Shown: one piece after another, positions 9,096 to 16,753 of the stretch | Layout: each line of letters begins with the position of its first letter | How positions within the stretch are numbered: position 1 is the stretch's first letter | DNA from: JAJZNI01 sp035624785 | GTDB taxonomy: Bacteria; Chloroflexota; Dormibacteria; Aeolococcales; Aeolococcaceae | NCBI GenBank assembly: GCA_035624785.1 | Contig: DASPQV010000051.1 | Span: 62,001 to 126,000, forward strand | DNA: 64,000 nucleotides | Direction of reading: 5' to 3' | Program-made: the position numbers and the translations under genes | The notes under the pieces: generated by a model | Databases searched by the model: none | What the model was told of the DNA's origin: nothing | Seen by the model: the letters and a program-made list of their open reading frames with translations, nothing else

Positions 9096-9470
9096 CTAAC
9101 TCTCTTGGCAGGTCACCGCCACGTGACTTACGCCACCGGCGACGACGACCACGGGCGCGACAGCCTGGCAGTTGACGTCCCCGCTCTGGTAGAGGGAGCT
9201 TCGGCCGGTCGCCGCATAGGACCCGGCGGGCAGTCGGAGGGAGAAGGTGCCATCGGCTGCCGCAGTCGCGGTAAACGTCGCTTTCGAGGAACTCTGGAGG
9301 GTGATGGTCCCTCCGAGCGGACGCGGAGCTCCCGGTGGTGGTCCGCCCACGGCCTCAAGAGTGCCTGTCACCGTTCCCGTCGTGGGTTGGGAACCGGCGG
9401 CGCAGCCGGCGACGAGCAGGCCAGCAGCGATGATGGCCACGGGGGGGCGGCGGGGGCACCTCACATCCAA
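9096..9470 (-). CDS. Small lipoprotein with a carboxypeptidase-regulatory-like domain
   Basis: The 124-residue protein has a lipoprotein signal: basic N-terminus, hydrophobic VAIIAAGLL, lipobox LVAGC with the acylated Cys at 23. The mature part looks like one small beta-sandwich (GTVTGTLEAVGG, ADGTFSLRLPAGSY) of the prealbumin/CarboxypepD_reg type and ends in a cysteine-containing strand (VAVTCQES). Such domains are common in surface proteins and have no catalytic role. It is divergent from the gene at 9666 and likely membrane-tethered outside. The related strand motif in the damaged gene at 4841 suggests paralogous surface proteins within the island. Function unknown. Confidence 0.72.
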   Translation of the reverse strand: MDVRCPRRPPVAIIAAGLLVAGCAAGSQPTTGTVTGTLEAVGGPPPGAPRPLGGTITLQSSSKATFTATAAADGTFSLRLPAGSYAATGRSSLYQSGDVNCQAVAPVVVVAGGVSHVAVTCQES

Positions 9471-9665
9471 CCGAACGCACTTGGGCCGTGTTGGTTTCCA
9501 GAGGTCAGAAACTGACGTAGCGACTGGCGGCGCCAGTTGGCGGCGTGGTCAACGGCTGGTGACTGGGTCGCCTTCTTCCCAGGAACCAGACACCACGCCT
9601 CGGCGTTGTACAGGCGGACGCGGCTGCGGTCGGCGGGGGGCGTCTGCCAAGGACGGCCTTGAGAC

Positions 9666-10379
9666 GTGGGCACCGAGATGGACGATGACCGGGGCATGGA
9701 CGACGGCGCTGGAGGATCTGAAGCCGCGCCCGGCCGAGCAGCGGGTCCGCGGCGCCTCAGACGGCTCCAATACCGCGGCCGGTCGCTGTGGGTGGCAGTC
9801 GCCATCATCGTGGTCGCTGGAGGGGCCGCTGCGGCGGTCATCGCCGTTGGCGGCGCAACGACCGGAGGCCGCACGGCGGGCAGCTGGTTCAAGCCGAGCG
9901 GCCCCGCGCTTGAGGTCGGCATGAAAGTCGGCTGCCCCGCCTCCGTCGTGGGCTACCGAGACGTGGTCAACACGTTTCCCGGCCCCCCGCTGGTTCCAGC
10001 CGACCCGAGCGCCGGGCTCATCTGCACATATGGGCCCGGACCTGGGCTCGGCCCGAACGGCAACGGCCGTGGCCTCCTGATCAGCTCGAGCCGCCTCGAT
10101 CAGGCCACAGCCCAACAGATCGCCAACACGATCCGACTGATCAACCTGGCTGCGCCGACCGGGGTGTTCCATTGCCCCGCTGACGACGGCTCGGTAGCCG
10201 TCATCGAGTTCGCCTACCCAGGGAGAGCCGACGTCGGGCTCTGGTGGAAGACCAGCGGATGCGAAACCCTCGACAACGGACGGATCGGCGCGTTCCAAGG
10301 TGGGAATCCGAGCTTCTATAGCGCGTTCGAGGGCGTGATCGACCGGCTGTCGCTGCCATTCCAAAAGGGGGACCCGTGA
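9666..10379 (+). CDS. Single-pass membrane protein, unknown function
   Basis: Unrecognised 237-residue protein: acidic then basic N-terminal tail, one transmembrane segment at about residues 42-63 (LWVAVAIIVVAGGAAAAVIAV), and an outside domain with three cysteines (VGCPASVVGY, GLICTYGPG, SGCETLDNG). It starts at GTG 9666 or ATG 9678; neither has a strong ribosome binding site. It overlaps the next gene by GTGA, so the two are translationally coupled and probably act together at the cell surface. Confidence 0.7.
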   Translation: MGTEMDDDRGMDDGAGGSEAAPGRAAGPRRLRRLQYRGRSLWVAVAIIVVAGGAAAAVIAVGGATTGGRTAGSWFKPSGPALEVGMKVGCPASVVGYRDVVNTFPGPPLVPADPSAGLICTYGPGPGLGPNGNGRGLLISSSRLDQATAQQIANTIRLINLAAPTGVFHCPADDGSVAVIEFAYPGRADVGLWWKTSGCETLDNGRIGAFQGGNPSFYSAFEGVIDRLSLPFQKGDP

Positions 10380-11074
10380 GGGAATCGGCCCAGGCCACCA
10401 CGTCAGCGGCTCTCACGAGACGGATCGCCGTCCTGGCCTGCGTCGTCGCCCCCGCCGTTCTGGGCTGTGGTGCAGGGCGAACCTCCCTTACTGGGACGGG
10501 GCTGTCGCCATCCCGCAACCTATCGCTGATCCCGACACCAAGTCCGGCGGGGACCCCGACCCCCGCAACGCCCGCGGAAGCGACGACGTCCGAAGCGGCG
10601 GCTGCGTGCACGGATTCCCAACTGACACTTGCGTACCTCGACGTGGGCGCCGCGGCGGGTAATGTTCGAGTTGATATCGCGATACGAAATGAGGGTCCTG
10701 ATCCTTGCACCCTGCAGGGGTGGCCCACTCTCCAGCTGGTTTCTGTCACTGGCGGCACCCTCCCGACCCATGTGACTGACACGACATCGACGTTCTTCGG
10801 TAGCGCCACCACCCAACTCGTAACTCTCGGCATTGGAACCCCACCTCTCAACGCGCAGCGACCAGCGCAGGGATACGCTTACATCAGTGTCGCCGGCAAC
10901 GACGTTCTCAACTCCTGTGCTACTGCAGGCGGAGCGTATGTCACTTTACCGGGAACGGCGGGACCGGTCCTTGTGGACTTCGGACAGGGAACCGCGAGCG
11001 AGGGACTCACGTTCTGCTCCTCTGGGTCCTTGCAGGTGCTCCCAGTCACGAGCACGCTGGCTACCTCTCCGTGA
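10376..11074 (+). CDS. DUF4232-type lipoprotein
   Basis: Exported lipoprotein of 232 residues: signal segment IAVLACVVAPAVLGC with lipobox VLGC, a Pro/Thr/Ser-rich linker (about residues 45-75), then a domain with the DUF4232 pattern. That pattern includes CTDSQLTLAYLDVGAAAGN, an Asn-rich strand IAIRNEGPDPCTLQGWPTL, and late cysteines near SCATAGG and TFCSSG. DUF4232 proteins are actinobacterial surface proteins of unknown role. The GTG start overlaps the stop of the membrane protein upstream (GTGA), marking a two-gene operon. Codon use is less GC-biased than the chromosomal flanks. Function unknown. Confidence 0.8.
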   Translation: MRESAQATTSAALTRRIAVLACVVAPAVLGCGAGRTSLTGTGLSPSRNLSLIPTPSPAGTPTPATPAEATTSEAAAACTDSQLTLAYLDVGAAAGNVRVDIAIRNEGPDPCTLQGWPTLQLVSVTGGTLPTHVTDTTSTFFGSATTQLVTLGIGTPPLNAQRPAQGYAYISVAGNDVLNSCATAGGAYVTLPGTAGPVLVDFGQGTASEGLTFCSSGSLQVLPVTSTLATSP

Positions 11075-11167
11075 GGTAGACGTTGGGGACCATCCCCCTT
11101 TGAGCGGGGTGGCGTCCAACGGCCTTCAGCAGCGACTCCGGTAGCGCATAACGGCGACCAAAGCCGG

Positions 11168-12067
11168 CTACTTCCGCCAGTGGCGGGCAGTCTCGGACGC
11201 GTACACCGAGCCGAGGTAATGCCCGTTCGCCTGCAGCCATTCCGAGAGCCGTGTGCGAGCCGTGGGCGGCGCCGATGAGAGGAGGTTCTCGGCCATCAGG
11301 GCGCCGAGCTCCTCACCGGTGATGAGCACGTCCCTGAGCAGGCGCGAGAGCGCGCTCCCCGCGAATCTGGTCACGGCGGCCGGCGCCCCGGTGACCAGGG
11401 CCCGCACCGGCAGGCTCCGAGCGATGGCGCGGACCAGCTCCAGGAACGTCAGCACCTCCGGACCCGCCGCATCGATGACACGGATGCCGTCCGCGTGGGC
11501 CTCCGTCACCGCGAGCTCGGCGACATCTCCGACGTAGACCGGCTGCACCCGGTAGGCCCCACCGTCCGGAACGGTGAAGAAGCGGAGCCGCCGGAGCAGC
11601 CATGCGATGTTGTTGACCAGGATGTCCTCGCGGCCGAAGACGAGGGTCGGGCGGACGATGGACGCCGGCACACCCGTCGAGCCAATTGCCTGCTCGGCGG
11701 CGGCCTTGCCGCGGAAGTACGCGAAGGGCGAGTGCGCAGCCGGGTTCGTCACCGAGAGGTGGACGACGCGGTGCACCCCTGCAGTCGCAGCCGCCTCAGC
11801 GAGGGCTCGGGTGTTCTCCACGGCCCGCTCAAATGTCATCCCGTTGCGGGGGCAGCGGATCCAGTAGGTGTTGTAGAGCACCTCGACATCGCGCAGATCG
11901 GCGGCGAGACGGCTCGCATCGGCGAACTGAAGCTCTCTGCACTCGATTCTGGGGTCGCCATTGGACGACAGGCGGCGCACCAGACCGCGGACCATGACGC
12001 CTTGCTCGAGCAACCGCCGGGCGATGTACCGCCCCGTGTAACTGTAGGGACCGGTCAGCGCATGCAC
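11168..12067 (-). CDS. NmrA-like NAD(P)-binding atypical SDR
   Basis: Rossmann-fold protein of the atypical short-chain dehydrogenase group (NmrA / NDUFA9-like). The N-terminal nucleotide loop TGPYSYTGRYIARRLLEQG is a variant of TGxxGxxG. VVHLSVTNP and the YFRGK segment correspond to the SDR active-site region, although a classical YxxxK is not intact. The 299-residue length is usual. It starts at GTG 12067, with CACACT ending 6 nt upstream and no Shine-Dalgarno, so probably leaderless. It is cytoplasmic. Substrate unknown; relatives act as redox sensors, quinone reductases or complex I assembly factors. It lies within the island. Confidence 0.82.
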   Translation of the reverse strand: MHALTGPYSYTGRYIARRLLEQGVMVRGLVRRLSSNGDPRIECRELQFADASRLAADLRDVEVLYNTYWIRCPRNGMTFERAVENTRALAEAAATAGVHRVVHLSVTNPAAHSPFAYFRGKAAAEQAIGSTGVPASIVRPTLVFGREDILVNNIAWLLRRLRFFTVPDGGAYRVQPVYVGDVAELAVTEAHADGIRVIDAAGPEVLTFLELVRAIARSLPVRALVTGAPAAVTRFAGSALSRLLRDVLITGEELGALMAENLLSSAPPTARTRLSEWLQANGHYLGSVYASETARHWRK

Positions 12068-12209
12068 GCTGAGAGTGTGGCATCGTCGGCAAGTGACGCG
12101 TTTGCGCCGTCAGCGCCTGGCTAGGTGGTCGGCGCCCGGTAAGGACTCGCCGCAGGGTTGCGCGCGCCGCGGGTACCGCGGGCCTCGGGACGCCTTCGTT
12201 CGGCCAGCG

Positions 12210-12560
12210 CTATGCGAGGTGGGCCAGGATCTCCTCAGGCGCGACGCCCAGGGCCTTGAGCACCGGAGCGACGCCCGCTTCTGACGAGAGGGTGGCCCGG
12301 AGCAGCTCGGCGGCCGACACCGTGGGCGTCGTGGTCTCGCTGTCGGCGCCGCTCATGGCCACGGCCCGGGTGACCAGGCCGCGCAGGTAGGCGTTGGGGA
12401 GGGCATTGCCCTGGGCGCTCCCCTGCGGAAGGGCCGTGACGATGCGCTCCTGGGTCAGGCCGGCAGCGGCCAGGGCCTTCCCGACCGGCCCAGTTCCCTC
12501 GGCGACGAGGCCGGCAAGCATGTGGAATACCCGCCCTACTGTCGTCAAGGCTGTCGTCAA
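12210..12560 (-). CDS. Clp_N-domain protein, apparently truncated at its N-terminus by the island border
   Basis: The 116-residue protein resembles the Clp amino-terminal (Clp_N) repeat pair: FHMLAGLVAEGTGPVGKALAAAGL matches the first repeat, and SAAELLRATLSSEAGVAPVLKALGV the second. These domains bind substrates or adaptors for Clp ATPases. The first helix normally preceding HxLxGLL is missing. The only start is a TTG at 12560, seven bases from the 69-bp repeat, and the frame continues upstream without a start into the tRNA. Most likely the integration event removed the original 5' end, so expression and function are doubtful. No Clp ATPase domain follows. Confidence 0.6.
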   Translation of the reverse strand: MTTALTTVGRVFHMLAGLVAEGTGPVGKALAAAGLTQERIVTALPQGSAQGNALPNAYLRGLVTRAVAMSGADSETTTPTVSAAELLRATLSSEAGVAPVLKALGVAPEEILAHLA

Positions 12561-12566
12561 TAGGCC

Positions 12567-12635
12567 CTGGCGCTCGCCGATTCCCCACTCTTCATCGACG
12601 ACTTCGGCGAACGCACTCGGGAAGGCGAGATTCGA
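12567..12635. repeat. Right 69-bp direct repeat (putative att site in tRNA-Pro)
   Basis: Perfect copy of 3234-3302. Bases 12617-12635 are the 3' end of tRNA-Pro; the other 50 bp lie downstream of it. The right repeat keeps the tRNA intact, as expected when an integrase uses the T-loop/acceptor part of a tRNA as attB. Confidence 0.85.
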
Positions 12636-12691
12636 ACTCGCGACCTCACGGTCCCGAACCGTGCACTCTAACCTGGCTGAGCTACTTCCCG
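12617..12691 (-). tRNA. tRNA-Pro(CGG)
   Basis: A full cloverleaf can be drawn on the minus strand: 7-bp acceptor CGGGAAG/CTTCCCG, D-stem GCTC/GAGT, anticodon stem CACGG/CCGTG with loop TTCGGGA (anticodon CGG, decoding CCG proline codons), 5-nt variable loop, T-arm GCGAG/CTCGC with loop TTCGAAT, and discriminator A. It is 75 nt long with no encoded CCA. Its 3' 19 nt belong to the 69-bp island repeat. Confidence 0.96.
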
Positions 12692-12743
12692 ATCGCAGGG
12701 AATGATATCAGCGGTCCGGCGGCCACCTCGTCGGGGCCTCCCA

Positions 12744-13616
12744 CTAGGCCAGCTTGCTGAGCTGGACGAACTGGTCGTCGGTCAGACCCACCAGGGCGGC
12801 CTCGACGTTCTCCTCCAGGTGGGCGACCGACGCCGTCCCCGGGATCGGGAGCATGACCGGAGAGCGGTGCAGCAGCCATGCCAGGGCCAACTGCACGGGG
12901 GCCACTCCGAGCCGCTCGGCGATCGAAACCAGGGGCCCCTCCCGCCGGGCCAGCTGCCCGGTCGCCACCGGGAACCAGGGGATGAAGCCGAGCCGGTCGC
13001 GCTCGCAGATCTGGAGCACGTCCTCCGCCTGCCGGTCGAGCAGGTTGTAGCGGTTCTGGACGCTGACGATCGAGGCGATGGCCCGGGCCTGGCGGAGCTG
13101 GTCGGGGCTGACGTTGGAGAGGCCGATGAACCGGACCTTGCCCTCCTGCTGGAGGGTGCGCAGCTCTCCCACCTGATCCTCGAGGGGGATCCGGGGATCC
13201 ACCCGGTGGAGCTGGAGGAGCGGGAGCTGCTCCAGACTCAATCGGCGGAGGCTCATCTCACACTCCTGGCGCAGGTACTCGGGACGTCCCACCGGGTGCC
13301 ACCGGTCCGGGCCAGTCCGGACCAACCCGGCCTTGGTGGCGATCACCAGCTGCTCGGGGTAGGGGTGCAGGGCGGCCCGGATCAGCTCCTCGCTGACGTG
13401 GGGGCCGTAGGAGTCGGCGGTGTCGATGAGGTCGACGCCCAATTCGACCGCACGGCGAAGCACCTGGATGCACTCGTCGCGGTCGGCGGGCGCCCCCCAG
13501 ATGCCCGGGCCGGTGAGCCGCATCGCCCCGAAGCCGAGCCGGTGGACCACCAGCTGGCCTCCCAGCGCGAAGGTGCCGCTGGCGCTTGCCGGCCGTTCGA
13601 TCGTCGATTCCGGCAT
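12744..13616 (-). CDS. Aldo/keto reductase
   Basis: NAD(P)H-dependent oxidoreductase of the AKR superfamily, a TIM barrel of 290 residues. The catalytic tetrad is visible: Asp and Tyr in LIDTADSYG, Lys in VIATKAGL, His in LLQLHRVDP. The cofactor-binding end is present (PIPGTASVAHLEEN). Start ATG 13616 follows GGAGATGGAGAG. It is cytoplasmic; the substrate is unknown and related proteins reduce assorted aldehydes and ketones. It is the first gene outside the right border of the island. Confidence 0.92.
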   Translation of the reverse strand: MPESTIERPASASGTFALGGQLVVHRLGFGAMRLTGPGIWGAPADRDECIQVLRRAVELGVDLIDTADSYGPHVSEELIRAALHPYPEQLVIATKAGLVRTGPDRWHPVGRPEYLRQECEMSLRRLSLEQLPLLQLHRVDPRIPLEDQVGELRTLQQEGKVRFIGLSNVSPDQLRQARAIASIVSVQNRYNLLDRQAEDVLQICERDRLGFIPWFPVATGQLARREGPLVSIAERLGVAPVQLALAWLLHRSPVMLPIPGTASVAHLEENVEAALVGLTDDQFVQLSKLA

Positions 13617-13699
13617 CTCTCCATCTCCCCGGTGGGTCGCGGACCGCCGTCATCAGCCCCGTCCGACCCTGATGCTGGCACAAGCGCCGGGCCCGGCCG

Positions 13700-13791
13700 C
13701 CTCCGGCGGGGTTCGGCCGGTTGCCCGTCCACCTCCGGTGGGGGTCGGCCGGTTGCCCCGCCCACCTCCGATGGGTTTGGCCCGTTGCCCC
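13700..13791. repeat. Imperfect 32-33-bp tandem repeat, about three units
   Basis: Units starting CCTCCG at 13700, 13732 and 13765 share the pattern CCTCCGGTGGGG, CGGCCGGTTGCCC. The array lies in the divergent gap between the aldo/keto reductase and pdxS. Its CCACCTCCG and GGCCGG words resemble the dispersed repeat at 25964, 43503 and 59365. Role unknown. Confidence 0.6.
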
Positions 13792-13910
13792 AGGGGATCC
13801 GTCCCGCCGCCAGGCGAGCGGGGCTGCGAGGGCCAGCCGGGCGCAGGTGGGGGCCTTGCGGGCGACGCCTAGAATGGGCCGCGGAGCCACGAACCTGTCG
13901 AGGTGGCGAT

Positions 13911-14840
13911 ATGAGCACTGACGGCACCGGCAACGGGCGCCCGGCGGCGAGCCAGGGCGAGGAGCGGGGGGGCCTGCGGGTCAAGCGCGGCCTGGCCGAG
14001 ATGCTCAAGGGCGGGGTGATCATGGACGTGGTCACCGCCGAGCAAGCCCGGGTGGCCGAGGAGGCCGGTGCGGTCGCGGTCATGGCCCTGGAACGGGTCC
14101 CCGCCGACATCCGCAAGGAGGGAGGGGTCGCCCGCATGAGCGACGTCTCGCTGATCAAGCAGATCATGGCCGCGGTCACCATCCCGGTGATGGCCAAGGC
14201 GCGGATCGGCCACTTCGTCGAGGCCCAGGTGCTGGAGGCGCTCGGCGTCGATTATGTGGACGAATCAGAGGTCCTCACCCCGGCGGACGAGGAGCACCAC
14301 ATCGACAAGTGGGCCTTCAAGATCCCCTTCGTCTGCGGGGCCCGGGATCTCGGCGAGGCCCTGCGCCGCATCGGCGAGGGGGCGGCCATGATCCGGACCA
14401 AGGGGGAGGCCGGCACCGGCAACGTCGTCGAGGCGGTGCGCCACATGCGGGCGGTCCTGGGCGGCGTCCGGCACCTGCAGTCGCTGCGCCACGACGAGCT
14501 GATGGCCGCGGCCAAGCAGCTGGGCGCCCCCTACGAGCTGGTCGTCGAGGTCGCCGAGACCGGCAAGCTGCCGGTGGTCAACTTCTCCGCGGGCGGCATC
14601 GCCACCCCCGCCGACGCCGCCCTGATGATGCAGCTCGGCGCCGACGGCAACTTCGTGGGCAGCGGCATCTTCAAGAGCGATGACCCGCTCGGCTACGCCA
14701 AGGCCATCGTGGCCGCCACCACGTACTACGACAAGCCGGATGTCATCGCAGAGGTCAGCGCCGGCCTGGGCAAGGCGATGCGTGGGCTGGACGTCGCCAC
14801 CATGCCCAAGGAGGAGCTGCTCGCCACCCGCGGCTGGTAG
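13911..14840 (+). CDS. pdxS: Pyridoxal 5'-phosphate synthase, synthase subunit
   Basis: Lyase subunit of the DXP-independent vitamin B6 pathway; it makes PLP from ribose 5-phosphate, glyceraldehyde 3-phosphate and ammonia delivered by PdxT, as a dodecameric cytoplasmic complex. Near-consensus segments include GGVIMDVVTAEQARVAEEAG, VMALERVPADIRKEGGVAR, MAKARIGHFVEAQ, VDESEVLTPAD and VNFSAGGIATPADAALMMQLG. Catalytic lysines sit in the MDVVT-linked strand region and in MIRTKGEAGTG. The frame is open far upstream, but homology starts after ATG 13911, which has GAGGTGG just upstream and a possible -10 TAGAAT at 13870-13875. The 309-residue length is normal; the first ~20 residues are a Gly/Glu-rich extension. 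PdxT follows downstream. Confidence 0.97.
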   Translation: MSTDGTGNGRPAASQGEERGGLRVKRGLAEMLKGGVIMDVVTAEQARVAEEAGAVAVMALERVPADIRKEGGVARMSDVSLIKQIMAAVTIPVMAKARIGHFVEAQVLEALGVDYVDESEVLTPADEEHHIDKWAFKIPFVCGARDLGEALRRIGEGAAMIRTKGEAGTGNVVEAVRHMRAVLGGVRHLQSLRHDELMAAAKQLGAPYELVVEVAETGKLPVVNFSAGGIATPADAALMMQLGADGNFVGSGIFKSDDPLGYAKAIVAATTYYDKPDVIAEVSAGLGKAMRGLDVATMPKEELLATRGW

Positions 14841-15020
14841 ATCCGGCGGCCGCCGAGGCGGCGCTGCTGGTCACTCGGTGCTGGTGGGTCCAGCGGACGC
14901 CGAGGCGGAGCTGCTCGCATCCGCAGCAGGCCGATCGGCGGGCGCTGGAGCGATCGGCGGCGCCTCATTTGCGACCGGTCTGCGGTGTCGGGCACCCGGC
15001 CCTTCGGTACACTGGCGGCA

Positions 15021-15080
15021 GTGACCGAGATGCCGCCGCTGTCGCCGCGTTGGGCGGTTCGGCGCGGCCGGGGGGACTGA
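15021..15080 (+). CDS. Possible short leaderless ORF upstream of pdxT
   Basis: TACACT (15008-15013) is followed after 7 nt by GTG, starting a 19-codon frame (MTEMPPLSPRWAVRRGRGD) that ends 13 nt before the pdxT start. The spacing matches other leaderless genes in this window. It may be a leader peptide coupling translation to pdxT, or only marks a transcription start. Speculative. Confidence 0.3.
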   Translation: MTEMPPLSPRWAVRRGRGD

Positions 15081-15093
15081 CGCCATCGTCCGC

Positions 15094-15681
15094 GTGGGTG
15101 TGCTCGCGCTCCAGGGGGACGTCCGCGAGCACCTGGCCGCCTTTCGCCGGGTCGGCGTGGAGTCCGTACCGGTCAGGACGGCGGAGGAGCTCGCCATGAT
15201 CGACGGCCTGGCTCTGCCCGGCGGCGAGTCGACGACCATGAGCCGGCTGGTCAGGGCCTTCGGCCTGGAAGCACCCCTCCGGCGCCGCCTGGCCGACGGC
15301 ATGCCCACCTTCTCGACCTGCGCCGGAACCATCCTGCTGAGCCGCGAGATCCTCGACGGCACCGGCGACCAGATCGCCTTCGGTGTCCTGGACCTGCGCA
15401 CCCGGCGCAACGGCTACGGACGTCAGGTCGACTCCTTCGAGGACGACGTGGAGCTGGCCGAGATCGGGGAACCGGCCTTCCGAGCCGTCTTCATCCGGGC
15501 ACCGGTGATCGAGGCATGGGGCCCGGGCGTCCAGGTTCTGGGGCACCTGGGCGGCAGGCCGGTCGGGGTGCGGCAGGGCCGCCATCTCAGCTTCACCTTC
15601 CACCCCGAGATGACCGGAGACCCCCGGCTCCACCGGCTCTTCGCCGACGCCCTGGCGGAGGCCGAGGAAGGGGCGGCGTGA
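15094..15681 (+). CDS. pdxT: Pyridoxal 5'-phosphate synthase, glutaminase subunit
   Basis: Class I glutamine amidotransferase that hydrolyses glutamine and channels ammonia to PdxS. The nucleophile Cys is in FSTCAGTILLS, the oxyanion region in LPGGESTTM, and the His-Glu pair in FTFHPEMTGD. The N-terminus GVLALQGDVREH is typical of the family. The 195-residue length is normal. GTG 15094 is the likely start, about 250 bp after pdxS. A possible promoter (TACACT at 15008) lies in the gap, so the two may not be strictly co-transcribed. The stop overlaps the next gene by GTGA. Confidence 0.96.
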   Translation: MGVLALQGDVREHLAAFRRVGVESVPVRTAEELAMIDGLALPGGESTTMSRLVRAFGLEAPLRRRLADGMPTFSTCAGTILLSREILDGTGDQIAFGVLDLRTRRNGYGRQVDSFEDDVELAEIGEPAFRAVFIRAPVIEAWGPGVQVLGHLGGRPVGVRQGRHLSFTFHPEMTGDPRLHRLFADALAEAEEGAA

Positions 15682-16745
15682 ACATCCGGCCCGCATCCTT
15701 CCGCGACCTGGCTCGGATCGAGGAGCTGTACGGCGAGGCGGGAAGCGGCGACGAGTCGGGTTCTCCGCTCTTGCCGGGCCACCCGGTGCCCCAGGCCACC
15801 CTGCTGCGGCTGTGGTACGCGGTCAGCAAGACCGTCTCCTCCCTGGTGCCGTTCACCGCCGGGGCGAGCGGGGACACGCTCTTCGTGGCGGAGACCCAGC
15901 GGGAGGGCATCGTCGGTTTCATCCAGGCCCAGTCGCCGGCTGGAAGGTCGGATTCGCTGCAGATCCTCAACCTGTGCGTGGCCGCAACGGCGAGCGGCCA
16001 CTTTGCCCGCAGCCAGCTGCTGACCCATCTGACCAACCACGGTCTCGAGCACGGAATCCACCGCTTCCTGGTCCAGCTCCCCCGCGACCACGCCCTGGTG
16101 AGCGTCTTCCTGGAGCAGGGCTTCATCCAGCTCGCCACCGAGCAGATCCTGTACAGCGACGAGGCCCCGGCCACGGGATCCGCCGCGGCGGCGGGCCTCA
16201 GGCCGGCGCGCCGGGAGGACGTGGGCGCCATCTACCTCCTCTACCTGCGCACCACCCCCTCGCACGTGGCCAGCCTCGAGGGGTCCTCCCTCAAGGCCTG
16301 GCAGATGCGCTTCGCCGACGGGGCGATGTCCCGCCTCGGGCGCGACGACTTCCGCCAGTACGTGGTGGAGAATCCCGGGGTCGTCGCCTGGATCGCGGTG
16401 CGGCCCGGCTCGGGGACCCGGCCCACCCGGCTCTCGCTGATGTGCGACGGCCACGACCCGCAGGTTCGCGAGGGGGTGATCGAGGGGGCCGTTGGTGAGC
16501 TGCCGCCGGGCCCGGTCTTCTCGGTGCTCCGGCACTACGACTCGGAGCTGATCCGGAGCCTGCGGCGTCGCGGGTTTGCCATCTACGGCACCCAGCTGCT
16601 GCTGGTTCGCGACCTGGCGAGCCGGGTGCGCCTGCGCCGGACGGTGCCGGCTCGCAAGAAGCCCGTCCTGATCCACGCCCACCTCGCCAGGTCCGTGCCC
16701 GGGCCGGCCCCGGACCTCAGGGTCAGCCGGAGGAGCGAGCAATAG
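15678..16745 (+). CDS. Two-domain GNAT-like protein, function unknown
   Basis: A 355-residue protein that looks like two tandem N-acetyltransferase-type halves. The first begins NIRPASFRDLARIEELY, the second GLRPARREDVGAIYLLYLRT at about residue 172. Each opens with the beta1-alpha1 pattern of GNAT proteins, but a clear acetyl-CoA loop (Q/RxxGxG/A) is not obvious, so activity is uncertain. GTG start overlaps the pdxT stop (GTGA), implying coupled translation; the next gene starts 9 nt after the stop. A conserved partner of the pdxT or R3H-ATPase genes is possible, but nothing in the sequence gives the substrate. Confidence 0.72.
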   Translation: MNIRPASFRDLARIEELYGEAGSGDESGSPLLPGHPVPQATLLRLWYAVSKTVSSLVPFTAGASGDTLFVAETQREGIVGFIQAQSPAGRSDSLQILNLCVAATASGHFARSQLLTHLTNHGLEHGIHRFLVQLPRDHALVSVFLEQGFIQLATEQILYSDEAPATGSAAAAGLRPARREDVGAIYLLYLRTTPSHVASLEGSSLKAWQMRFADGAMSRLGRDDFRQYVVENPGVVAWIAVRPGSGTRPTRLSLMCDGHDPQVREGVIEGAVGELPPGPVFSVLRHYDSELIRSLRRRGFAIYGTQLLLVRDLASRVRLRRTVPARKKPVLIHAHLARSVPGPAPDLRVSRRSEQ

Positions 16746-16753
16746 CCACTCCG

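Larger units (their letters stand above)
3234..12635. mobile_element. Probable genomic island integrated in tRNA-Pro(CGG), no integrase seen
   Basis: Two perfect 69-bp direct repeats, the right one inside an intact tRNA-Pro gene, bound about 9.3 kb. The interior differs from its flanks: several genes (for example 3683-4318 and 10376-11074) use more A/T-ending codons, and most products are small membrane-anchored or lipoprotein hypotheticals. It also carries a large Mrr_N-UvrD helicase, an NmrA-like reductase and a Clp_N fragment. No tyrosine or serine recombinase, transposase or replication gene is visible. It is therefore either a non-autonomous or decayed integrative element, or one mobilised by an integrase encoded elsewhere. 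A segmental duplication that copied part of the tRNA is the main alternative. Confidence 0.72.

Noticed and set aside
12394..12705. Frame covering the tRNA on the opposite strand
   Set aside because: Translates the tRNA complement (FELATSRSRTV), a classic spurious annotation.
12702..13910. N-terminal extension of PdxS
   Set aside because: The frame is open for 400 codons upstream, but homology and the ribosome binding site begin at 13911; the rest is antisense to the aldo/keto reductase.
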